DNA of 19,932 bases from NCBI GenBank assembly GCA_012839485.1, contig DUNF01000051.1, forward strand, positions 1 to 19,932, read 5' to 3'. This DNA comes from Acholeplasmataceae bacterium. GTDB taxonomy: Bacteria; Bacillota_I; Bacilli_A; ML615J-28; CAG-698. The notes under the pieces were generated by a model that was not told where the DNA came from, did not search any database, and saw only the letters and a program-made list of their open reading frames with translations. A program made the position numbers and the translations under genes. Of this stretch, positions 9,905 through 16,443 are shown in pieces. Every line of letters begins with the position of its first letter. Position 1 is the first letter of the stretch.

Positions 9905-10096
9905 CTAATCCTCCACACTAATACCATATTTTTCAAAATAAGGAACTAATTTCCTTTTTAATTTGGTCGTTGGTTTATATTTGCCACTTTCCCATCTATT
10001 AACCGTTCCAAAAGACACATTTAACAGTGTCGCAAACTCCATTTGGGTAAGAATCATTTTTTCTCTAAGCTTTTTAATTGCATCAGCGTACGTCAT
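9905..10096 (-). CDS. XRE-family helix-turn-helix regulator of the RM operon
   Basis: This 63-residue protein is almost entirely one Cro/C1-type helix-turn-helix: KKLREKMILTQMEFATLLNV, then SFGTVNRWESGKYKPT. It is the first gene of the operon, two bases ahead of hsdR, with a GGAGG ribosome site. Small XRE proteins in this position act as controller (C) proteins or autorepressors in restriction systems, delaying nuclease expression until DNA is methylated. That role is inferred from position. Here regulator, nuclease and methylase share one promoter, so any delay would have to act on the whole operon. An orphan antitoxin is the alternative, but no toxin is adjacent. Confidence 0.88.
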   Translation of the reverse strand: MTYADAIKKLREKMILTQMEFATLLNVSFGTVNRWESGKYKPTTKLKRKLVPYFEKYGISVED

Positions 10097-10127
10097 ATGG
10101 TTACCTCCAAATGCGTTTTATATCACT

Positions 10128-10156
10128 ATTATAACACTTTTTTGATAAAAATACTA
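10128..10156 (-). promoter_or_regulatory. Promoter of the xre-hsdR-hsdM operon
   Basis: On the minus strand an extended -10, TGTTATAAT (TATAAT at 10133-10128), lies about 30 bases upstream of the xre start codon. The -35 position 17 bases away (TAGTAT) is weak, which suits a TGn-dependent and possibly repressible promoter. Confidence 0.6.
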
Positions 10157-10207
10157 TTCATATACCATGTTATTACAAATAACTATTGATTATTTTTTCA
10201 ACTTTCT

Positions 10208-10238
10208 CTCACTGGATTAAATTCTGGTGAGCTTTTTT
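10208..10238 (+). terminator. Plus-strand terminator with no gene upstream
   Basis: CTCACTGG (10208-10215) pairs with CTGGTGAG (10224-10231), including two G-U pairs, around an eight-base loop, then CTTTTTTA. The T run makes it a plus-strand terminator, yet no plus-strand gene precedes it within 4.9 kb. It may insulate the element or be the relic of a lost gene. Confidence 0.6.
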
Positions 10239-10269
10239 ATTTTATACCCCGACCAAAGTTGCTCATATT

Positions 10270-10340
10270 TCTCCATATGGTGAGGAAATTAAAAAATAGG
10301 GACCTCAAAACCACTTTAAAATCTCCATATAGTGGGGAAA
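10270..10340. repeat. Two 19-bp direct repeats with near-palindromic cores
   Basis: TCTCCATATGGTGAGGAAA (10270-10288) and TCTCCATATAGTGGGGAAA (10322-10340) match at 17 of 19 positions and start 52 bases apart, about five helical turns. The first contains the perfect palindrome CCATATGG. They lie upstream of the replication gene and could be operators or initiator sites. Confidence 0.5.
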
Positions 10341-10405
10341 AAATATTTTAAAAACCCGAACTTTTGCTTAATTTGTGTCGACTAAGACTTAGGAGGAAAA
10401 AGCAT

Positions 10406-10538
10406 ACGGACAAGTTTAATCTTTTCTTCCATTACTATTGAGAATAAAAAATTTTAACTTATTTCTTCAAAAGGGTTATCAAAAGGCTAAAACTTGTCCC
10501 TTATCTATTGAAAGGAAAATTAAATTAGTTTGGACAAA
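10406..10538. repeat. GGACAA motifs upstream of the replication gene
   Basis: ACGGACAAGTTT at 10406-10417 and AAAACTTGTCC at 10489-10499 form a 10-bp inverted repeat, and TGGACAAA follows at 10531-10538. The same motif recurs in arrays just after the gene. Confidence 0.5.
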
Positions 10539-10600
10539 GCTAAATAAATGTTCTCTATCCCTATGAAGCAAGAAAAACAAAATAATACGGAGGTATAAAA

Positions 10601-12859
10601 ATGAATGAAATTACGCTTTACGCATCAAATGTTAGAGGGCTTGCATCTAACACTAAATATAATCGCAAGGTAACAATTACCAATATTGAAACGCTTAGAA
10701 AGGCTTTATCAGTTGATTATGTACCTGTCTCATATAAAGACAATACTAGGAGCATTAAAAACTTCATAAGTTCTAACTGCATTATAGTCGATTTGGATAA
10801 TGATCATTCAGATATCGAAGCTGACTTTATAGATATAAATAAGGTTAAAGAGGCGTTCCCAGATGTTAGGTTCTATATTCATTATTCAAGAAATAATATG
10901 AAACCTAAAAATGGTAAATCACCACGACCTAAATTTCATATTATCTTCTTTTGCAATGAGATTACTGATGAGAAAGCTTATTCAATGCTAAAACAGGAAA
11001 TCTATGATTGTTTTCCCTATATCGATAATAACGCACTTGATTCAGCTAGGTTTTTCTTTGGCACTGAAAACCCTCAAGTTGAATATGTAGATGGCGAGCT
11101 TACCATTGATGAATTTATCAAAGATAAAAAGTCGGAAGAATTCTTGCTTCAAGATAAGCCGATTGTAGAAGGTACAAGAAATGCTACTCTACATAAATCG
11201 GCTGTAAAGATATTAAAAAGATATGGCAACACTGATGAATCTTATAGTGAATTTCTAAAACTTAATGAAAGGTGCTCTCCACCACTTGAGGATAGCGAAC
11301 TTAAACAAATATGGTCTAGCGCCCTTAAATACTATAAGGGAAAGATAGAAATCAGTCCTGATTACGTCAAACCTGAAGACTATGGAGTTGAAAAATGGGA
11401 TGAGATCATTCCTCTTGATGAACGACCGCTTGTGAAGTTTCCTCTGGAAGTTCTACCGGATGCCATCAAGAATTATTGTCTTGCTGTAAGTGAAGCAACT
11501 CAGACACCTATTGATATGGCAGGAGTCATAGCCTTAGCATTACTTGCATTGTCGATGCAAAGAAAATATCAAATTGCAGGAAAGCATGACTGGATAGAGC
11601 CTCTTAACTTGTATGTGATGGTTGTAGCTGAGCCAAGCGAACGAAAGTCTGCCGTCATCAACCAGATGATTAAAGTCATTCACGCATTTGAAACAAACTA
11701 CAATGAAGCGCATGCTTTAGAACGAGAGAAAAGCGAAATCGAATATCAATCCCTTATTGCTAAACGAAATAAGCTTGTAAAGGATGTTGAAAAAGGCAAA
11801 GCACAATCTTCTGATTTAGATGCTGTTATTACTGAAATAAATGGTTTTAATAGACTTCATAGACTAATCCTTACTGTAGATGATGTTACCCCTGAAGTCT
11901 TAGCTAATAAGCTAAAGGAACAAGATGAATCATTATCTATATTCTCAAGTGAAGGCGGTATCTTCGATATCATATCTGGTGCTTATTCCAAGATTGTAAA
12001 TATAGATATTCTTCTAAAAGCTTATTCAGGTGATTTTGTTAGGGTTGATAGAATCGGTCGTGAATCCATCTCACTTAAAAAGCCAAAGCTAACAATTCTT
12101 TTGATGGTCCAACCAAAGGTACTAGAGAACATTATGAACAACTCAATCTTTAGCGGACGTGGTTTAAATGCAAGATTTCTATATTCAATTCCTGAATCTA
12201 AGGTTGGTACAAGAAAACTATCAACCATTGAAATCAGTGATGACATCAAACAAGAATTCTATCGCTTAGTTAATTCTATTCTTAATGAGGATACCAAGTT
12301 TATAGACACCATAGAATTATCTGATGATGCCTATAAGGAACTAGAGAGCTTTCACGATGCCTTTGAAATAAGACTAAAAACTGAACTTAAGAATATCGGT
12401 GCATGGGCTGGAAAGCTTGTCGGTAACATTCTTAGAATATCAGGACTACTAACTAGGGCAAGAGAAATAAAGCATGACCCGTTCTTGAATGATGGAACAC
12501 CAGATAAAGATGGAAACTATATCGTTCAAAAGGATGTCATGCTTGATGCCATAAAGCTTGGTGAGTACTTCTTAGAACATGCTCTATATGCTTTTAATGC
12601 ACTAGGTAATGATTCCATAAAGAAAAACGCTAAGACAATCCTTAATGCTATCATCCGTCAAGAACCACACCTTACTGAAATAACACCAAGAGATATTCAA
12701 AGGATGTGCAGACAATTCAAGAAAGATGATTTGCCACCAGTTTTAGATCTACTTTGTGATTATGGATATCTTAAAGAAAAAGAGTTCGTGGCTAAAGGAG
12801 TCGGAAGGCCAAAAGGAACAATCTATCTAGTTAATCCAGCAATCTATAACACTGAGTAA
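10601..12859 (+). CDS. Primase-polymerase / DUF3987 helicase-like replication protein
   Basis: This 752-residue protein is probably the element's replication initiator. The N-terminus looks like an archaeo-eukaryotic primase (prim-pol) domain: DLDND at 64-68 would supply the metal-binding aspartates, His113 in PKFHIIFF the second motif, and DSARFFFG at about 147-154 the third. A PriCT-like helical segment follows (about 190-245; GTRNATLHKSAVKIL). From about 280 to 640 it matches the DUF3987 type, a RecA-like fold with the degenerate P-loop AEPSERKSA (343-351) and a likely Walker B at LILTVDDVTP. The last 90 residues look like a winged helix (EITPRDIQRMCRQF). The ATG has GGAGG upstream. It is flanked by GGACAA motifs that may be its binding sites. 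Such proteins are common in phages, satellites and integrative elements. Priming, polymerase and unwinding activities are inferred from motifs. Confidence 0.85.
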   Translation: MNEITLYASNVRGLASNTKYNRKVTITNIETLRKALSVDYVPVSYKDNTRSIKNFISSNCIIVDLDNDHSDIEADFIDINKVKEAFPDVRFYIHYSRNNMKPKNGKSPRPKFHIIFFCNEITDEKAYSMLKQEIYDCFPYIDNNALDSARFFFGTENPQVEYVDGELTIDEFIKDKKSEEFLLQDKPIVEGTRNATLHKSAVKILKRYGNTDESYSEFLKLNERCSPPLEDSELKQIWSSALKYYKGKIEISPDYVKPEDYGVEKWDEIIPLDERPLVKFPLEVLPDAIKNYCLAVSEATQTPIDMAGVIALALLALSMQRKYQIAGKHDWIEPLNLYVMVVAEPSERKSAVINQMIKVIHAFETNYNEAHALEREKSEIEYQSLIAKRNKLVKDVEKGKAQSSDLDAVITEINGFNRLHRLILTVDDVTPEVLANKLKEQDESLSIFSSEGGIFDIISGAYSKIVNIDILLKAYSGDFVRVDRIGRESISLKKPKLTILLMVQPKVLENIMNNSIFSGRGLNARFLYSIPESKVGTRKLSTIEISDDIKQEFYRLVNSILNEDTKFIDTIELSDDAYKELESFHDAFEIRLKTELKNIGAWAGKLVGNILRISGLLTRAREIKHDPFLNDGTPDKDGNYIVQKDVMLDAIKLGEYFLEHALYAFNALGNDSIKKNAKTILNAIIRQEPHLTEITPRDIQRMCRQFKKDDLPPVLDLLCDYGYLKEKEFVAKGVGRPKGTIYLVNPAIYNTE

Positions 12860-12861
12860 TA

Positions 12862-12973
12862 TTGTCCGTTTTGTCCTTTTGTCCCTATAGATACGTTATT
12901 ACTTATTATTTATTTATTTTTAAACTATCTATTCTTGTTTACACCTACGAGGACAATACGGACAAAAAGGACA
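12862..12973. repeat. Inverted pair of three-copy GGACAA arrays (iteron-like)
   Basis: Just after the replication gene, three minus-oriented copies (TTGTCC near 12862, 12871 and 12879) face three plus-oriented copies (GGACAA at 12951 and 12960, GGACA at 12969, spaced exactly 9 bases). About 65 AT-rich bases separate them, so the two arms could pair. Further copies lie upstream of the gene and at 13069 (CGGACA). Tandem short repeats around a replication gene resemble iterons; a regulator-binding array or an mRNA structure are alternatives. Confidence 0.6.
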
Positions 12974-12998
12974 TAATTCATCTTTTTTGGAGGTAATT

Positions 12999-13163
12999 AT
13001 GAACTCAATTAGAAGTCCGACTCAAATTATAGACCCAGGGGGCCATCGAATCTCTGGTAGCTCCAAAACGGACACCGGGGGTGGGCATTCACGCGTAAAA
13101 ACGCGAATTCAAACGGGGTATATGCCCTATAAATCAAACATACAAAAAAACAATACATATTAG
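12999..13163 (+). CDS. Small 54-residue ORF in a GC-rich, hairpin-prone segment
   Basis: The ORF has an excellent ribosome site (GGAGG, five bases before ATG) and its stop codon sits in the ribosome site of the next gene, as expected for an operon member. I do not recognise the product. It is basic, rich in Gly/Ser/Thr/Lys, without hydrophobic segments, and contains SSKTDTGGGHSRVKTRIQTG. The stretch 13021-13080 is 55% GC, far above the surrounding DNA, and contains G runs plus hairpin-forming pairs further on (CGCGT/ACGCG at 13092-13105; GGGCAT/ATGCCC at 13083-13127). It may be a real small protein, a structured RNA, or both. Confidence 0.55.
   Translation: MNSIRSPTQIIDPGGHRISGSSKTDTGGGHSRVKTRIQTGYMPYKSNIQKNNTY
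13083..13127 (+). ncRNA. Possible structured RNA element inside the small ORF
   Basis: GGGCAT (13083-13088) pairs with ATGCCC (13122-13127), enclosing a perfect hairpin CGCGT-AAAA-ACGCG (13092-13105). In such AT-rich DNA this nested pairing stands out. It lies 50 bases before the coat-gene operon and could control it. No known RNA family is recognised. Confidence 0.3.
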
Positions 13164-13177
13164 GAGGAATAAAACGT

Positions 13178-13420
13178 ATGTTAATTATTAAAAAAGGTCC
13201 GATTTCACCTAAGAAAATCAACTATGAAGGAGCAACTTATAAAAGAGTTCGTTCCTATACAAACGATAATCATAAGGCTATTGAAGTCTATGAATATGAA
13301 CACCAATTCCATGAACCTTATTATCTTGTTAAGACTGAAGATGGTATTGCAGAACTTAATAAGGAAGAGTTGGAGCATTACTTAAACTACAAATTTGGAG
13401 GTATTAAGCATGTCATTTAA
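13178..13420 (+). CDS. 80-residue protein of unknown function coupled to the capsid gene
   Basis: I do not recognise this protein. It is soluble, rich in Lys, Glu and Tyr, with a basic N-terminus (MLIIKKGPISPKK), a central alternating pattern suggesting beta strands (YKRVRSYTNDNHKAIEVYEY), and a helical acidic segment near the C-terminus (AELNKEELEHYLNYKF). AGGAGG lies nine bases before the ATG. Its last 11 bases overlap the start of the capsid gene, and its coding sequence contains the capsid ribosome site, so the two should be translated together and perhaps in fixed ratio. From this coupling a capsid partner (scaffold, decoration or cargo protein) is a reasonable guess, with no motif to support it. 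Confidence 0.75.
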   Translation: MLIIKKGPISPKKINYEGATYKRVRSYTNDNHKAIEVYEYEHQFHEPYYLVKTEDGIAELNKEELEHYLNYKFGGIKHVI

Positions 13421-14300
13421 ATACTTAGATGCATTAGAAAAGTTCTTAAGAGCAACCGCTGACACAACTGAAATAAATGAAACTCTTGGTACTGATATTG
13501 ATGAAGCTGGATTTATTAACTATAACGTTGGTGAAGAAAGTTTTCAAAAATACAATATCTTCAGAAAACTAGCTACATTCCTTAATGTCTCTAAGACTGA
13601 TGGGAAGATTTTAGTCCCTGTATCTGATGATATTGCTGGAATCATGGAAGAAAACACACCTTTCCCAGTATCTGAACATGAATTTGAGGAAAAGGGATTC
13701 TCTTCGTATAAATTAGGAACTATTGTTAAAGTAAAACAAGATTTCATCTCTGATTATTCTTTTAACTTAATCGACTATCTAGATGGTGAACTTGCTAAAC
13801 GTTTTGGTAAAGCTGAAGAAAAACTTATGCTCAATGGTAGTGGTAATAAAGAGCCACTTGGCTTACTTAATCAAGACTTATCTTGCTTTGTAGTCAATGA
13901 TTTGAGTTATGATGCCATCATTGATTTCTATTTCTCACTTAGTAAGGAATATCGAGATAACGCATGCTTCATCGTATCTGATGAAATTGCTATTGAACTT
14001 AGAAAACTCAAAGATAGTGATGGTAATTATATCTGGAATCAAAGCAACGACACAATCTTAGGAAAGCCTGTCTATGTTTCTAGTTATATGAATGATGAAA
14101 CTAAACCTATCCTCTTTGGCGATTTCTCTTATCTTTCAGTTATCTTAAGAGGCAAAATGAAGCTTAAGGTTCTTAATGAGTTATTCGCAAACAAGTATGA
14201 AATTGGCTATGCGGTCAAAGAACGCTTAGATTTCAAATTAACGCAAGCAGATGCAGTCAGGGTATTACTTCTCGACTCATCCGAAGAAAGCGAAGACTAA
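13410..14300 (+). CDS. HK97-fold phage major capsid protein
   Basis: The 296-residue product resembles phage major capsid proteins of the HK97 fold. Recognisable parts in order: an N-terminal arm (FRKLATFLNVSKTDGKILVP), an E-loop region (FPVSEHEFEEKGFSSYKLGT), the spine helix with FNLIDYLDGELAKRFGKAEE and the signature LMLNGSGNKEPLGLL, the P-domain with CFIVSDEIAIELRKL, and the A-domain returning in FGDFSYLSVILRGKM. The N-terminal region before the arm is only about 40 residues, so the roughly 100-residue scaffolding delta domain of HK97 itself is absent, and no protease gene is near. ATG at 13410 is chosen because GGAGG lies seven bases upstream; an in-frame TTG at 13395 lies before that site. 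No portal, terminase or tail genes occur in the island. It could build a satellite capsid, be supplied with helper parts, or be a domesticated shell. Confidence 0.88.
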   Translation: MSFKYLDALEKFLRATADTTEINETLGTDIDEAGFINYNVGEESFQKYNIFRKLATFLNVSKTDGKILVPVSDDIAGIMEENTPFPVSEHEFEEKGFSSYKLGTIVKVKQDFISDYSFNLIDYLDGELAKRFGKAEEKLMLNGSGNKEPLGLLNQDLSCFVVNDLSYDAIIDFYFSLSKEYRDNACFIVSDEIAIELRKLKDSDGNYIWNQSNDTILGKPVYVSSYMNDETKPILFGDFSYLSVILRGKMKLKVLNELFANKYEIGYAVKERLDFKLTQADAVRVLLLDSSEESED

Positions 14301-14302
14301 GC

Positions 14303-14344
14303 GATTTTAGGGGCTAATTTAGGCTTCTAGGTTAGCCTCTAATC
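14303..14344 (+). terminator. Stem-loop after the capsid gene
   Basis: GATTTTAGGGGCTAA (14303-14317) pairs with TTAGCCTCTAATC (14332-14344) over 13 bp with one G-U and a two-base bulge. No U run follows; instead the ribosome site of the next small gene comes at once. It may be a weak terminator, an attenuator or an mRNA processing/stability structure that lowers expression of the downstream genes. Confidence 0.45.
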
Positions 14345-14358
14345 TCTTTGGAGGTAAC

Positions 14359-14526
14359 ATGGATAGAATTACATATAACAGAAAAATCGGTGACACTGTC
14401 TATGTTATTAGCAGACATGCCGCCGATAAAAAAGATGAAGATTACATAAAGAAAAAGGTTGAAAAAATGATTCGTAGATCTATTGAAATACCTATCATTC
14501 AAATGCCTTTAAATAATAAAAAATAA
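14359..14526 (+). CDS. 55-residue basic protein of unknown function
   Basis: A short frame opens with ATG after a good GGAGG site (four bases away) and runs to TAA at 14526. The product is strongly basic in the middle (KKDEDYIKKKVEKMIRR), with an N-terminal stretch of likely beta strands (RITYNRKIGDTVYVISRH) and no membrane segment. I do not recognise a family. Its place between the capsid gene and the recombinase operon would suit a DNA-binding accessory protein such as a recombination directionality factor, but this rests on size, charge and position only. Confidence 0.65.
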   Translation: MDRITYNRKIGDTVYVISRHAADKKDEDYIKKKVEKMIRRSIEIPIIQMPLNNKK

Positions 14527-14539
14527 GTGCTCCTATTAC

Positions 14540-14574
14540 TTGATAATAATCCCTTTTAGAGTGATGTATATACA
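14540..14574 (+). promoter_or_regulatory. Possible promoter/operator of the recombinase operon
   Basis: A -35-like TTGATA (14540-14545) is followed by the perfect 10-base palindrome TGTATATACA (14565-14574), which overlaps any -10 (TGTATA). The spacer would be 19 bases. The 68-base gap before the next gene makes a separate promoter likely, but the boxes are weak. Confidence 0.35.
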
Positions 14575-14594
14575 CACCATAGGAGGTTATTATA

Positions 14595-14798
14595 ATGAGC
14601 ACAAATGAACTTAAAGCAAAGCTTTACAAACTGGTTGACGATACCAATACCTCAAGAAAAGGAATTGATTATTTAGTCAATTATTATATCCACTCACTTG
14701 GTTGGAGTGAGGATGAAGCAATCAAGTATGCCATTAAATTATTTGAAGATGGTGTAATTGATGAAATTAAAGTCATAAACGGGAAGGAGGCAGACTAA
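14595..14798 (+). CDS. 67-residue acidic helical protein upstream of the recombinase
   Basis: The product is small and largely helical, with no recognised family. The sequence SLGWSEDEAIKYAIKLFEDG suggests a compact helical bundle. AGGAGG precedes the ATG. The gene ends in TAATG, where its stop overlaps the recombinase start by one base, and the AAGGAGG used by the recombinase lies inside its 3' end, so the two are translationally coupled. Small genes coupled to large serine recombinases can encode directionality or regulatory factors; that is inference only here. Confidence 0.75.
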   Translation: MSTNELKAKLYKLVDDTNTSRKGIDYLVNYYIHSLGWSEDEAIKYAIKLFEDGVIDEIKVINGKEAD

Positions 14799-16411
14799 TG
14801 CTACAAGAATTAAATACATCAGCACAAAAGATTACAGCATTATACTGCCGTCTTTCACGTGATGATGATTTACAAGGTGATTCAAACTCTATCATTAATC
14901 AAAAGAACATCCTACAAAAGTATGCTGATGATAATGGATTTAAGAACACAGTAACGTTCGTTGATGATGGCTATTCAGGTACCACTTTCAATAGACCAGA
15001 CTGGCAAAGATTAATGGAATTTGTGAATCGTGATGAAGTTGCAACAATTATCGTAAAAGACATGTCTAGACTTGGTCGTGATTATTTAAAGGTTGGATAC
15101 TTCACTGAGATTTTATTCCCTGAAAATGGTATTAGATTTATAGCCATTAATAATGGTGTAGATTCCGATAAACCAACTGATAACGACTTTACACCATTCT
15201 TGAACATTATTAATGAATGGTACGCTAAAGACACTTCTAAAAAGATAAGAGCTGTATTTAAATCTAAAGCTGATAGAGGTGAAACACTAACCTTTCTTCC
15301 TCCATATGGCTATATGAAAGACCCTAATGACAAGCATAAATGGCTTATAGATGATGAAGCTTCACAAGTTGTAAAAGAAATATTCAGATTGTGTGTTAGC
15401 GGACTTGGTATGACTAAAATAGCCAATGAATTAAATGAAAGAAAAATAATCCCACCAGCTTATTACAAGGTGATTCACGGCCAAATTAATACCAATCAAG
15501 ATTTTTCAAAATCCAGATGGAATTCATCAACTGTAAGTGATATTTTATCTAAACAAGAATATATTGGAAATACTGTTATATATAAGCCAGATTCCCATAG
15601 TAGAAAAAAGCACAGCAAATTTAAAAGATTAAAACCTGAAGAACAAATAATTATTGAAAACACTCATGAAGCTATTATTGATAAGGATACATTTGAAGTT
15701 GCTACTAATATTAGAAACTGCAAAAGAAAGAATACTAAAATCGGATATATTCCTAAACTTGCTGGTAAGCTTTTTTGTAGCGATTGCGGTGAAAAATTAT
15801 ATTATGTATGCCCTAGAGAAAAATATCATACGCCTGCATACTTTGTTTGTAGCAATTATAGAAAACATAGATGTGAAAAGACTCATGCAGTATTTGAAAA
15901 AGATATTGAATCAATAATCCTTGAAGATATAAAGCGTATTACTTCTTTTATAAAAGAGCACGAGGAAGAATTCTTAATTAAAGTAAATGATTATTCCAAA
16001 GCTGAACTGAATAAAGCATTAAGAGATGCAACTAGAGAAATTGAAACTGCAAATGCTAGATATAAAAAGCTTGATTCAATTATTCAAAACTTATATGAAG
16101 ATAAAATAGAAGGTAACTTAACTGATGAAAGATTCAATAAATTATCTGCTAGTTATGAACAAGAACAACAAAGCCTAGAGGCTCGAATTAAAGAGTTAAG
16201 GGATTTTATAGATAAAGAAAATAAAAAATATCTCAATGCATCTTACCTAATTAATCTAGTTAAGAAATACACTGAGATAAATGAATTAACGGATGAAATT
16301 ATACACGAATTCGTCCAAAAGGTAGTCGTACATCACAAAGTTAAAATAGATGGTGTAAAGACTCAACAAGTCGATATCTACTATAATGGCGTTGGTCATA
16401 TAGAGATATAA
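14798..16411 (+). CDS. Large serine recombinase (integrase/transposase, DUF4368 type)
   Basis: This 537-residue enzyme should integrate and excise the element. The N-terminal resolvase domain (about residues 12-160) has the catalytic Ser20 with Arg18 in YCRLSRDD, and the active-site region KDMSRLGRDYLKVG (88-100). A recombinase DNA-binding domain follows (about 165-290; NSSTVSDILSKQEYIGN). Next come a zinc ribbon with Cys327, Cys330, Cys351 and Cys359, then a coiled coil (about 390-475). The C-terminus (VVVHHKVKIDGVKTQQVDIY) is of the DUF4368 type found in Tn1549- and TnpX-like recombinases. All key residues are present. It lies 32 bases from a terminator at the island's right edge, the usual place for an integrase next to its attachment site. 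Confidence 0.94.
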   Translation: MLQELNTSAQKITALYCRLSRDDDLQGDSNSIINQKNILQKYADDNGFKNTVTFVDDGYSGTTFNRPDWQRLMEFVNRDEVATIIVKDMSRLGRDYLKVGYFTEILFPENGIRFIAINNGVDSDKPTDNDFTPFLNIINEWYAKDTSKKIRAVFKSKADRGETLTFLPPYGYMKDPNDKHKWLIDDEASQVVKEIFRLCVSGLGMTKIANELNERKIIPPAYYKVIHGQINTNQDFSKSRWNSSTVSDILSKQEYIGNTVIYKPDSHSRKKHSKFKRLKPEEQIIIENTHEAIIDKDTFEVATNIRNCKRKNTKIGYIPKLAGKLFCSDCGEKLYYVCPREKYHTPAYFVCSNYRKHRCEKTHAVFEKDIESIILEDIKRITSFIKEHEEEFLIKVNDYSKAELNKALRDATREIETANARYKKLDSIIQNLYEDKIEGNLTDERFNKLSASYEQEQQSLEARIKELRDFIDKENKKYLNASYLINLVKKYTEINELTDEIIHEFVQKVVVHHKVKIDGVKTQQVDIYYNGVGHIEI

Positions 16412-16414
16412 ATT

Positions 16415-16435
16415 AGTTCTGTTAAAGTCAGAACA
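16415..16435. repeat. Short inverted repeat after the recombinase gene
   Basis: AGTTCTG and CAGAACA-type arms (GTTCTG at about 16416-16421, CAGAAC at about 16429-16434) enclose the seven-base spacer TTAAAGT. It sits between the recombinase stop and the terminator, where an attachment half-site would lie. It may be a recombinase-binding repeat or a weak hairpin. Confidence 0.3.
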
Positions 16436-16443
16436 TCCTCCGA

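Larger units (their letters stand above)
10239..10600 (+). other. Long non-coding leader of the replication gene
   Basis: These 360 bases hold no credible gene. They contain a 19-bp direct repeat pair, an 11-base palindrome CTAAGACTTAG at 10382-10392, an AGGAGG at 10391-10396 with no usable start codon after it, and three GGACAA motifs (two in inverted orientation). I find no convincing -35/-10 pair. An element origin of replication or an operator region is plausible from the position directly upstream of the primase-helicase gene. Confidence 0.4.

Noticed and set aside
10391..10396. AGGAGG in the replication-gene leader as start of a small gene
   Set aside because: No ATG, GTG or TTG follows at a usable distance; the nearest triplet is ATA, and the frame stops after 17 codons.
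13027..13221. 64-codon minus-strand open frame over the GC-rich segment
   Set aside because: It is antisense to the small ORF and the next gene, has no convincing ribosome site and no supporting promoter; the plus-strand frame has both good start and stop placement.
15654..15917. 87-codon frame within the recombinase gene
   Set aside because: It is a shifted frame over the zinc-ribbon region of the recombinase, with no ribosome site.
16412..16443. tRNA or tmRNA 3' end as integration target
   Set aside because: No tRNA-like fold or CCA-bearing arm is visible at either edge of the island; the enzyme is a serine recombinase, which does not usually target tRNA genes.
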